A stretch of DNA of 64,000 nt from NCBI GenBank assembly GCA_007115705.1, contig QXEO01000239.1, forward strand, positions 2,383,477 through 2,447,476. The letters run 5' to 3'. Both the position numbers and the translations under genes were made by a program. Below are positions 39,775-50,700 of the stretch, one piece after another. Positions within the stretch are counted from its first letter, which is position 1, and each line of letters starts with the position of its first letter. Source of the DNA: Dactylis glomerata (Eukaryota > Streptophyta > Magnoliopsida > Poales > Poaceae). A model generated the notes under the pieces. The model was not told the origin of the DNA and did not search any database. It saw nothing but the letters and a program-made list of their open reading frames with translations.

Positions 39775-40537
39775 GCGTGCGTTTGGTTCTAGACCAAATG
39801 AAGGATGGGATGGGATGATCCCCCTTCTTGATGTGTTTGGTTGCAAAGTGTTGTGGATGGAACCATCCACACAAAGGAATATACTCCGAAGATGCTGAAT
39901 CACCCAATCCCTCAAAATCGACCGGATCAACCCATCCATGTTTTCCTAATTGCATGGATGGCCACCTAATCTTCTCTCCCTCATCTTTAATCGATACCAA
40001 GCGACATTACCGCTCGTGCGCCGCCGCCTCAGCCCGCTCGTGCGCCGTCGACTAGGCCGCTCGTGCGCCGCCGCCTGGGCTCGCTCATGCGCCGCCGCCT
40101 GGGCTCGCTCATGCGCCGCCGCCTAGGCCCGCTGGTGCGCCGCCACTTGAGCCGGTCCATGACCCATCGGCGAGTCCCAGCGATGTAGCCCCATCGCCTG
40201 AGCTCGTCCATGCCCCAGTCGAGGTCGCTTTGCCACTCCGGCATGCGCGGCCGGGACTACCCCATCGTCGCCCAACCAGTCCGATGGAGCAGATGGTTCC
40301 CTTCAACCTAACTCCGGCAAGGCAGCTCGTTAAGGAGATCCCGTTCTTATGTGCTAATTGCAATTACATACCTGCTAATCAGTAGTTATTAACTACTATA
40401 ACCTAAGCACAATTCATCCCATCCCCCTCAGAGCTTAGAACCAAACAAAATATGGGATCACCAGATATGGATCATCCCATCCCCCAAAACCTGGATGATC
40501 CACCCCATCCCTCTCAAGTCACCAACCAAACACACGC
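39775..40537. mobile_element. PIF/Harbinger-like non-autonomous element (763 bp)
   Basis: Terminal inverted repeats GCGTGCGTTTGGTTC / GCGTGTGTTTGGTTG and 3-bp TTA target duplications (39772-39774 and 40538-40540). Removing it restores alignment with unit 2 (CCATTCAGTTA...). No transposase. It contains a 24-bp tandem repeat. Confidence 0.8.
40011..40153. repeat. 24-bp tandem repeat inside the Harbinger-like element (6 units)
   Basis: Units CGCTCATGCGCCGCCGCCTG plus GGCT repeat at about 40011, 40035, 40058, 40082, 40106 and 40130. On the minus strand they encode repeats of SEPRRRRM, but there is no supported gene. Confidence 0.75.
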
Positions 40538-41093
40538 TTAGACTCGCTGAACAGATGGATGATATATTTAACACAACTATATAAATAATCATGGGCGGAC
40601 GCACGTTAGGCTTAGTGGGGGCCTGGCCCCCACTCAAGTTTTGGTCCTAGCTATATGTCTGCAGTATATTTTCTAGCAAGCCCCCAGTCGCCATGTAGAA
40701 AGGCCCCCAGTCCTGTAGTTATTTCTCCGAAGTCCACCAAAAAATGTTGAGTCAATCAGGCGACGGTTCGAGAAACAATGCGCCGACTGCCGAACAGGAC
40801 CCGAGGCGTTGTATCGCTGCGACGAATTACTCCGCAGAGCGAGTGAGCGCCGACGCCGCGATGGCCTTCGACGATCTGGCGATCTGCCGTGTGCCTCGCT
40901 GGCCGGCCGGCGGCCGCTGTTTTACAATCTCGATCGCTACTGATCCGGACTACAGAGCATACCTGCACCTGCAGCGACATCCTCAACTAAAACAAGGTAT
41001 CCAGCTGACACTGACACTACGTTTTTTTGAATCTCTGTACTTGCAATCTTGACAAAATCATGCAATCGTTTTTGAAGTCTATGTCCCATCTTA

Positions 41094-41344
41094 CTCCCTC
41101 TGTCAAGAATTACCCTGCATTTTGGGTTTAGTCAAAGTCAAACTTTATAAACTTTGACTAAGCGTATAAGAAAAAATATTAATATTTATAATATAATATA
41201 ACCATCATTAGAATTGTCATAGAATATATTTTTATATTGCATGTATTTGGTTTCATAGTTATTGATAATTTTACCAATATGTTTGATCAAAATTTAAAAA
41301 GTTTGACTTTGACTAAACACAAAATGAATTCCTGACGGAGGGAG
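41094..41344. mobile_element. Stowaway-type MITE (251 bp) nested in the hAT element
   Basis: CTCCCTCTGTC...GACGGAGGGAG ends with TA on both sides, and subterminal AAAGTCAAACTTT inverted repeats. Confidence 0.85.
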
Positions 41345-41535
41345 TATATGAAATCCATGCCTAGTAGTACTACTCGGTGGAATTCCTCAAACCAATCTCA
41401 CATAAGTTCTGTGTGACCCGTGAGAAATAATTCTGAATTTGGGTATTCCTTTGCAATGTTCAGAGATTTTCTGCTATGAAATTTTACAGTTAATATCTGA
41501 ATTCTTTAACAGGGATTTAGGACAAAGGAAAACAA

Positions 41536-41926
41536 ATGGAGAGGTATTTGATAAAGACCCCTGCAGCTGCAAATGTCCAGGCTCCTGCAAATGTCAACAC
41601 CACCATCGGGAGTTCAAGTGGAACTACAGTATCAACAGCAGCAAACCATGTACAGAGACATAATTGTGCTGTACCACAACTAGTTGATTTAACTAAGCTT
41701 CCTCGGGATCCAGCTAACACTTCCCGTTGCTACTGCCACCGTTGAGAGATGTTTTTCAGCTATGAAGATTGTGAAGAGTGCACTTCGTAACAAAATTGGT
41801 GATGATTATATGAGTCATAGCCTCATTTGTTTCGTGGAAAAAGAATTGCTGGACACCATTACAAATGAAGTGATCGTCGATCGTTTCCATAAGACGAAAA
41901 ATCATCGTGGGAGGAATGAAATGTAA
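41536..41926 (+). pseudogene. hAT transposase relic: N-terminus fused to C-terminal dimerisation domain
   Basis: Starts MERYLIKTPAAANVQ and runs to LVDLTKLPRDPA, the usual N-terminus of plant ZMYM1-like hAT transposases. From 41720 another frame gives LPVATATVERCFSAMKIVKS, then ALRNKIGDDYMSHSLICFVE and a stop at 41926, which is the C-terminal hAT dimerisation motif. The whole catalytic middle (RNase H-like fold) is deleted. A short GC-rich stretch at 40744-41052 may hold an upstream leader. Confidence 0.75.
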
Positions 41927-42599
41927 TGATTATAAAAACCTTAGACCTTGTTCTATGTCTATCACTTTCATTAGTATTTATGTGGCTAATTGTGTGTTTT
42001 CTCTTGATAGGTAACAGCCATTATTTGAAAGATTAGTATTCTTTTTGCAACATATGATCTACTGGAATATATGAAGGAATGAAGCTTTTTTATCTATAAA
42101 GCCTGTGCACTTCAGTGACAAGTTTATGAGAAACAAAGTTACTGTCAGTTTTTGTTGCACTACTGGAATATTTTTTTTTTTCGCACTACTATTGGATATT
42201 TAGATGAAGTATTAATGAGAAACTACTATATCTTCTATATATAACAGTACCGTATTGGTCTATACCTGATGTGTCCATGATTTTCTTATATACTGTTTTT
42301 TTAAATGATTTTTTATATACTGTTATACATGAGGGCCCCCGGTATGAGGGCCCCCGGTCAGTTTTTGTCCTGGGTCCGCCACTGTAAATAATTGTGTGTG
42401 CTGCTTTAGGATCTTGATTACAAACCCAGGCTTGTAACAGCTGGACTAGCTAGATCCACGTTAACAAACCCTAAAAATGCAACAATTTAACACTGACATA
42501 GCTAACTGTTGCCATCTCAGGTTTACTCCAGTAATTCAGAAACCTTAATCGCTAACTCAGCCTTGATCTATTCGTGACAGATTGATGGTAATTATGTCA

Positions 42600-42905
42600 A
42601 GGTTGACCTCAAAACAAAATTATGTGAAGGTTTCACGAATCAGATAGGCAGGAGGAAGGACATGGTGTTGTTACAAGCATGACGCCACTAGAATCACTGT
42701 CGTCAAGGATGGAGTAGATGATGAGGCCGAACACAAAAACATGATCAGGTTTGCAAAGCCCCGTGTCCTCCACCGACATCCGCTCGTCCACCAGAGCCAG
42801 TGCCAGGGCCACCACCCCGACGGTCACTGCCGCGAACAGCGGTGTGCCCTTGACGACTGCCAGAGCAAGAGCCGAATGCGCCAAGTTGTCGTCTTCAGAG
42901 GAGCT
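42600..42905 (-). pseudogene. 3' fragment of the unidentified membrane-protein-like gene, copy 4 (longest)
   Basis: Open on the minus strand for 83 codons (42884-42633): SALALAVVKGTPLFAAVTVG then VVALALALVDER (a likely transmembrane segment), CKPDHVFVFGLIIYSILDDS (a second hydrophobic stretch) and a Cys/Ser-rich end. ATG at 42884 is only the first in-frame Met; the homologous frame may begin upstream. It is preserved with clear coding character in this copy only. Four copies in the window show it belongs to the duplicated unit. The family is not recognised; a small membrane protein is the most I can say. Confidence 0.4.
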
Positions 42906-43276
42906 GCCAATAAGGTTTTACATTAGAGTTCAGCCATGCACATTTTACTTTTTTATCTGGATCTGAGCAATGCCCAGGAGCAATGACATGACAAATCTCC
43001 CAAGACTCCTATATACAAACTCACTGTAGAACACACCTTATATGGTGGCATGAAAAAGGAAATAACAAAGTCTTTCAAGTGTAGGCTATTTTTGTCAAAA
43101 ACACAATTTAAGAGTGGAAAGCAAACAATAAAGGGTCTTATTTAAAACTCATAAGTTGGCAATTTGAACAAATATGAAGTTTGCTAGCTTAACCAACCCA
43201 ATCAGACAATTCCAAGTCAACTGAATGTTGGAATAGTCTACTGAACTTTCAAACGTCTCATGGCGAGGTGTGTACC
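42906..43276. other. Unit 3 downstream flank, no gene seen
   Basis: The first 120 bp align with 22441-22530; the rest is AT-rich and unremarkable up to the giant LTR. Confidence 0.5.
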
Positions 43277-46200
43277 TGTAACGACCTGGAAAAATCCCCA
43301 ATATTAGAATTGCTTGATATTTTCTTTTTCACGTCATTGTGACATCATGCATCATCATGCATCTTTCACCTTGCATGTTTTTATTAAATCTAAAATTATT
43401 TTGTGGTACAATCTTATTTTTTATTCTCGCTTGTCTGGTTCTATAATAAACCCTCCTCTTCTTTGCTTGTGTTTAATTAAAGCCAAACTATAATATTTGC
43501 AAATCTTTTGAGACAAAATCCAGTTTTCAAAATGTTTGGAACCTGTTTTAAAATCCTCCTAAATCTTTTCCTCTCTCCCTCCTTGCTATTCCCAAAAATT
43601 TGATGACAAAGGAAGTGAAGAAGCCCATCCAGCCCAATCAGCTCCCGAAGCCCTCACCATCTCCTCTATAGCCCAACAATCTTTTGCTCTTTTTCTTGTC
43701 GTCTTCCTCCCGATGGCGTCACATGGTACGAACCAGGCAGCAGCCGCATGATCTTCAGTCATCCGCTCGATGGGACGGACACGCTCCATCACTGCTCCAT
43801 CACTTCTGCATATAAAAGCCACCCGGTGCCCTAGCCTACAACCCTAGCATCTTTTACCCTACAGTGCCGCCGCCTCTCTAGTCCTCCCTTCTTCCTCTCT
43901 CACTTGCAGGCGGCTGTATCGCTATCGCCCCAGTCCTTTCGTTCTCTGTTCCGTTCCCAGCAAGCCCGATGGTCCCTCAACTCTTCGCCAACATCGCTGC
44001 ATCTTGAGCACGCCGTTGTCTCCGTCAGCGCAAAGAATTGCTGCAGCTCTACATCCGCGTCCAGCTCGCTGGCTCTACGCGTGCGTGCGCGCACGTCTCC
44101 GCTTCAGAGATCTTCCCGGTGCTCGAGTCCTCCTTCATCAATGTCAAGCTCGTCACGGACGTCCTGCTGCCCGACGACCGTAGTGCCTCGCCTTCCCAGG
44201 GATTTCCCCAACGTCAAGCTCGCCAGCAGCCTCTCGTCCACAATGCCAAGATGCCTCGCCTCATCCATTCGTATTTGACCGCTTCCTCCTTTTGTCCGGG
44301 CGCCGTCAAGATCGTCTCCGAGCTCTCCGTCATCGGCGACTGCGTTGCACCTCCAGCTTCCGCGCGAGCTTGCTAGCCTGCGTCGAGCCGCGGTCCTCCT
44401 GCCGTTTCCCCTTCCTCCGCGCCAAGTTTTGCTGGTCGCAGTTCGTTCCCGGCGTCCAGGTCGTCTCTTGGAATCCGTCTCTCCTTCCACCGGTCTGCGT
44501 CGGCTGCAGCAAAAGCCTCACCTTTTAGTTGTTTTTCCGGTGCAGCTGGTGTCATCCCCGATGCCAAGCCTGCTTGCATGTCACGTTCGCGCGTCCCCGT
44601 CGCCCATCTAGCCGTCCTCGAGACCTCGACCAGCGCCCTCCGCCATGACCGCTTCTGCTCCCGAGCTCCGCTCTGCTTTGGTTCAAAAAGACACACACCA
44701 CTTCTATATCAAGATCCAACTGACACGCGGAGCCCGCCCGTCAGCCTCATCTGGTGGCCACCTCAGCTTCTCTGCATCATCTGCGCACAGTCAGCCACCC
44801 GGCCCGTTGGTCAGTGACCCGGGCTAGTTCCAGCCTCGGTGAGAAAAGTCTCACCCTCTTTTCTCTATTTTTCCTGAAAATTGCTGCAACTGTTCAAATC
44901 TTGTTTAAATCATATCTTCCAAACCATAATTCGAAATAAAAAGTGTTTTATATGAAAGTTGTTTAGAAAAATGTGTAGAATCTGAAAATGCCATTTATAC
45001 TACTGATTGCATCTTGCATCATGTAGTCACGTGGTAATTTGCATCTCACCTATTAATAACATATGAAGTAATTGGGATATGCCAAATAGGATTTCCCCAC
45101 TTCATTTAATTTGGTGTAGCTCACCCATACCTTGTTTTGCCATGCTAATCAACATTTAATTTGTGCGGTAGAAAAACAACTTGAACAGTATTTGTGTGAG
45201 TGGGGATTCTGATTCTGCTTAATTTGGATAAGTTGCATTGCATCATAATTGCCATGTCATGCATGCCTTCACATGCTCATGCCGAATCTTTTCCCGTAGT
45301 AGTAAGTGTTGCATCCGTTGTTTGTTGTAGCGATTTGCTTCTTCTCGGATAGCACGCTTCGTGGTGATGTGAACAACGATAAGTTCTTCGGATGTTCTTC
45401 GACCATCTTTGCAGGCGAGCTCTTTTCTCTCTACCCATTTAATACTTTTGCGCTCGCTAGCTCTATATTCTAGCCTTGTGTCGCGATGCTTTGTTTGAGT
45501 CACGTGTCCTATCCATCTGTTTATCCAAAGCAAAGCCATAGAACCTTCCATACATCCTATTAACTGTGTGCTTGTTGTCCGAGTTGGCCTTGCGAGTCGT
45601 AAGCATCTTCAGGTTGTTGGAGTTATTTTATCTTATTGGGTTGGGAAGTTATCATATGCTCTACTTTATGGATATATGTTGTTGGAGATATTCATGGCTT
45701 ACCTTATTGTTAATAATTAAAATTGAATTAAGCAGAGGCATCGGTGAGTCTTTTTGCCAGTTTTACGATGGCTCACTTGTGTCCCCTAGGACCCCGAGAT
45801 CGCATGAACTGTTCTGAGACTGAGCGCTCTAACCATACGTGGGTACGCTTCTGGGCCTCCCCTTGACACTGTCGGAATCTACATACTTGTCCAGTGGCCA
45901 CAACTAGTTCGCGGTGTTTCCATTTGATTCTTGTTGGGCGTGCAGCTCTTGTATATTATGGTCTGATTTACTTTGGGGGAAGCCCAAGAGTGCCTTGTAA
46001 CCCCTTTGTTTCTGCACGCTCGTGTAGGTGCGGGACGACTGTAGGTGGGCACCCTCCCCAGAGTAAGGTTCCAGCCCATTATGCAGCGCCGGCGCAAACA
46101 GTTAAGTCCGTTCGGAGATTCAGCCGGACTCTCGATACGGGTTAAACTTAGTTAGGTGGCTTCCTGGACTTGTTTGTAGTGAAGGAGAGTGCGAGTCGTG

Positions 46201-46866
46201 ACCTCCTGCTGGCGCACCATCGGAAGTGTGCTTTATCATGTGGCATTAAGGGGTGAACGTGCGTTTGGGTACATTTGGGCACCCCTGCAGGGTTAAATCT
46301 TTTCAAAAAGCCGTGTTCGTGGTTATGGACGACTTGGAGTTGTACTACTCGATCATAGAATAACTTCCACTTGTTGTTTCAATACAAATAAACTTGTGTA
46401 GTAAGTTAGCACAACTACAACAACAAACCTGCAATAAAACTTGTTAACTATGTGAGTGCCTTTGCAATTGCTTCCTCGTTGGGTGCGATGGGGCGATACA
46501 TCGGTTAGGTTATGTATGGTGTTAGTATCTAGTTGTTTACTTTTATGCGCTCTCTTATATAATTCTATTTAGGCAAAAGTTGTAGTGTGTCTCTGTAGTT
46601 TAGTGCTTTTGTTACCGCTAAGTCCACCATAGGCGAGCACAGCTGAATTCCAGTCTCGCGAGTACGTGCCTCGGTACTCACCCTCATTTTTTTTTCCTTT
46701 TTCTCTTTCTCCCTCCTTGTTCGGCAACCATTGGCTCGACGATTTTGACAGGTATGGGGAGCACCGACGTTAGCAAGGTTACCCTTTCGGCTTGGCCTGG
46801 GCAGGGTTATGGACGCCATCGTTTATCTTCAGGCCTCTTAGGCCGATTTGTACTCTTGTCCGTACT
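43277..46866 (+). mobile_element. Giant LTR of a Gypsy/LARD-type element (first 3.6 kb)
   Basis: Starts TGTAACGACCTGG and continues for at least 3.6 kb without a primer site or pol motif, until it is interrupted by the LTR element at 46867. TATA box TATAAAAG at 43811-43818, followed by a GC-rich leader (43860-44830). Around 45980-46140 is a block (CTGTAGGTGGGCACCCTCCC; CGTTCGGAGATTCAGCCGGA) of a kind common in very long Triticeae LTRs. The many overlapping ORFs of 60-128 codons at 43586-44827 are GC-rich noise. The other end is beyond the window. Confidence 0.55.
43811..43818 (+). promoter_or_regulatory. TATA box of the giant LTR
   Basis: TATAAAAG about 530 bp into the LTR, upstream of GC-rich leader sequence. 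The position fits the U3/R promoter. Confidence 0.5.
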
Positions 46867-47710
46867 TGATGGCTGGCGTGTAGTTGATGATAATGATTAT
46901 AACCAGTCAGTTGGGGAACCCCAAGCGGAAGGTGTGATGAGCACAGCAGCAAGGCTTTTCCCTCAGTTAGAAACCAAGGTTTATCGATCAGGAGAGGAGC
47001 AAACAAACGACTGAAGGTGATGCTGCTAGCTTGCGACAGCTTCGGACAATTTATAGGGCGCCTCATCCAAGCTTTGCTTTGCTAGCTGCAACACGAAACC
47101 TGCACACACACAACCAAATACTTTGTTCCCAACTTGCGATGAGGTTGTCAATCTCACCGGTTTGCTTGAAACAAAGGGTATGAGCGTATCGAGTGGAAAA
47201 CAATAGTAATATGCGAGTAAAGTAAATAGTACGAGTAAAGTAAACAGGTGATAGCAATCTAATGGAAATAGGACCGGGGTCCACAGTTCACTAGTGGTGT
47301 CTCTCCATAAGATAAATAAAACATGCTGGGTAAACAAATTACAGTTGGGCAATTGATAGAATAAAGATAACGTGATATGTCAAGAAGATCACTATGCGAT
47401 TTACTCTGGGCATTACAACAAAATACATAGACCACCATCCAACTGCATCTATGACTAATAATCCACTCACGGGGATATCATCCGAACACCCCATGAGTAT
47501 TAAGTTGCGAACAACAGATAATTGCATTAAGCAAAGTGTGTAATGTAAACAAAGCATATGCCCTCGAGCATATGAATGTTGTTTTCTCCCTAGTAGCAAC
47601 AGCACATCTACAACCTTACAGGTTTCTGTCACTCCCCCAGATTAAATAGAGGCATGAACCCACTATCGAGCATAAATACCCCCTCTTGGAGTCACTAGCA
47701 ACTACTCGGC
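46867..47710 (-). repeat. B0 3' LTR, outer part
   Basis: Aligns with the B1 LTRs (53755-54589 and 59096-59930). It stops at ACTACTCGGC, where the giant solo LTR was inserted, and resumes at 52376. Confidence 0.85.
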
Positions 47711-50700
47711 TGTAGCGCCCTGCCTTTTGCTAAAGACAGAACTCCTGTGTTACTGTGCCATTCCCTGGATCAGTAGATAGCACCACAGTACAAAATAAGT
47801 AATCATTGCAATAGCATCAATATTACATCGTAAATCTAGTTACATAGGTCTTCAACCTTACGAGTACACAGCATAAAGCATAGTTGCAGTGAGCCTCCAT
47901 TCTTCATCACGTGCCACAGGCAGACATGTTGGAATGTAGTCTCGAGATCCTACTCCTGGTTCCTTACTCGAAATAAAACCTGCACGTTTGAATATGCAGC
48001 CCCAGAGGGGTCAGTACAATGATGTACTGGCAAATGACACATATTTGGTGGCATTTTGTGGAATGACTATACTACATGACATTTGGCTGGTGGATCTCAT
48101 AGGCTGATTTGCATAAAGCCAATTTTATCCTTAAAAAAAATCATTTTAATACTTTCTTTCAACAAATTTTATTTTTCAAGGGTCAAGACAACCCCCATAC
48201 ACTACATACTGGCCGGTATGTAGTTCTGGGCGCAACTCAACAAAGTTGGAACCTCAGGCACCACCACCCCTCGGAGTGTGTGGTCCTTAGTTCCTGCCTA
48301 GGGGTTTCTAGACAAATTTTAATAATTCAGAAACGGTGATGAGATTCTTCCGTACATTCCATGTCTAGAGACTCAATTGTCCATAAGCGAGGACACGGCT
48401 AATCGATTAGTTTAAACACCTTGCAAGGGTTGTGCACTTTCACCTTACGATTCATTTTATGCCCATACATAAAATGAAACGAGACCTTTTAGAAGAAGAG
48501 GGCAACTAACTTGGCAAGCTCCGTTCCCAACCTACAATTCAACTACCACCACTTCTTGCCGACAAGTTGCACTCCCACATCTAATCAGTCAAGGCAGCGC
48601 CCATAATGTCATAAGGCTGCACTGGAAGTACACTAAGCATGGAAGACATAGCCATCTCTTTGTTCCTGGGTGGCCATCCCGAGCGGTATTCTGAACCCAC
48701 ATCCTCTTAACAAGGCATGCGTCCCAGAACCCACCTACCTCACCTCCTCTTATCAAACCAATCCACCCAGGTGTTTCATTTTAGTTGAAGTTCTTAATTT
48801 TGTTCACAAAACACTTTTGCAAGTGATCTTAGCAAGGCATCAATATTTTTCAAAGTATTTAGCATCCTATCAGGTGGGGGTTTTGAGGGATAGCCACACA
48901 CTACTAGGATCTAAGCATTTGATAAAACAGTTGAACATTTTACCTATCATGCATACAACTGAATCACACTAATGCAGTAGTAAAATAGGTAGGGGATATG
49001 TGTGTCACTTGCCTTTTTGAAGAATACGATCTTTCCACTTTTCTCAACTAAGCATGTAGCTCTTCGCAAAAACTATAGCACAAGAAATAGCATACCATAA
49101 ACCATCCATACAAACACAATCAAACAAATCAAACAATTGAAAGGTGTTTGTTTAACAATTGAGATTTATTGAGATGTTATGATAGAAAGATATGGCAAAG
49201 GAAATATGAATTGTGAGATATGAATTTGAGAGCTTAGTTGGGAAAGGTCAATACGATTGGAGAGATAATTGGTCTAGGCAAAAATATAATTGACGAAGTT
49301 TTTATGCTTTATTAAAGCATAAATGAGTTTTGGAATGGCTCATGTGAAATAAATTACACAAGAGTCAATTTGTGCAACTACAACACTATTGAGTAAATGT
49401 GACAACAATTACTCTTGAATAGCTTCTATTGCACTTAGGAACTAGGCTAGGTTTTAAGAATGCTTGAACTACTCAATTAGCACATTTGCAAGTTGAATAG
49501 TTCAATACATGTGAACAAAACTAAGTAGGCAATCCTGGGCTTGGTCTAGGCATGAATAGAGTTTAGAATGACTCATGTGAATATATTCACATAGGTATAG
49601 AATAGTGCAACAAAACACTATTGAATAAAGTGTGACAACACTTACTCAAATTTGTGTAAGTTACACATAGGCATTGGGCATGAAAGATTGATATTTGAGG
49701 ACATGGCTCAAATGGTTCATTGATCAACATGGTGTATAACACATACTATGGTATGGATTATAACAACTCCACATTAATAGAACCTAAGTTTGAGATGAAT
49801 TCATATTCTACTCAAGTAGCACAATTGCAATTTGAGTACATATATGAATTAGACAAAATATGATGAGTGAGATATTTATGCTTTATCAAAGCATATTGAA
49901 TCTTGGAATATCTCATGTGGGTAAATCACATAAGAGACAAAATAGTGCAATAGCAATACTATTGAATAAGTGTAACAACAATTATTCCTAAATAGTATAT
50001 ATTACACTTAAGCTTAGGCTAGGGTTCTTATAACATTGAAGTACTCAATTAACTCAAATGCAAATTGAATAGTTCAATGCAAGGCTAAGATTGAGTAGAC
50101 ATGAATAAATGGCTATAGGTAATGGATATGTATAGATGATATTTGAAAACATGGCTTAAGGTTCCTAATGAGTAAATGGGATTGGGTTAAGTACTATGAC
50201 ATTGATTTGATCAATACCATAGTGGCGAAGGTAGAAACTAAGATTGAAAGTATCACACTTTACTCAAATGACCTATTTGTAATTTGAATAAGTGTGAACT
50301 AGACAAGATAGGTCTAAGTGAATATGATCTTGATCAAGATGTCATTCAGATAACATTGATGACTAGGTATGGTTATGAGATTTGCTATGGTAGAAGGAAT
50401 TATTAAATGAAATAGAAATAGAATTTATCTATATAGGAACTACTCAAATTCTCATATTAGAATTTGAATAATTGTGAAGTGGTTTAAGAAATTATGGGAG
50501 TGATGCTACTGGATAGCTTGCAGTAAAACAAAGTCACTGCAAGTGGATTCATTCCAAAATAAGTTGTAGAATTCAAACTATGATCAAATTAGTGATTTGG
50601 ATATATTTGAATGCACAAAGTGTGTGCACGTATCAAATTTGGATTTTTCTGATCCTATGATTTTCTACAAGTTGAGAGGATTCCAAAGACTACAAAATTG

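Larger units (their letters stand above)
40590..42384 (+). mobile_element. hAT transposon deletion derivative (1.8 kb)
   Basis: 8-bp target duplication TAAATAAT at 40582-40589 and 42385-42392. Imperfect terminal inverted repeats CATGGGCGGACGCA / CAGTGGCGGACCCA. Contains remnants of a ZMYM1-like hAT transposase and a nested Stowaway MITE. Removing it rejoins host sequence that matches unit 2. Confidence 0.85.

Noticed and set aside
43586..44827. Cluster of overlapping 60-128-codon ORFs on both strands
   Set aside because: High GC content lengthens random frames; no recognisable protein, and the region lies inside a giant LTR after its TATA box.
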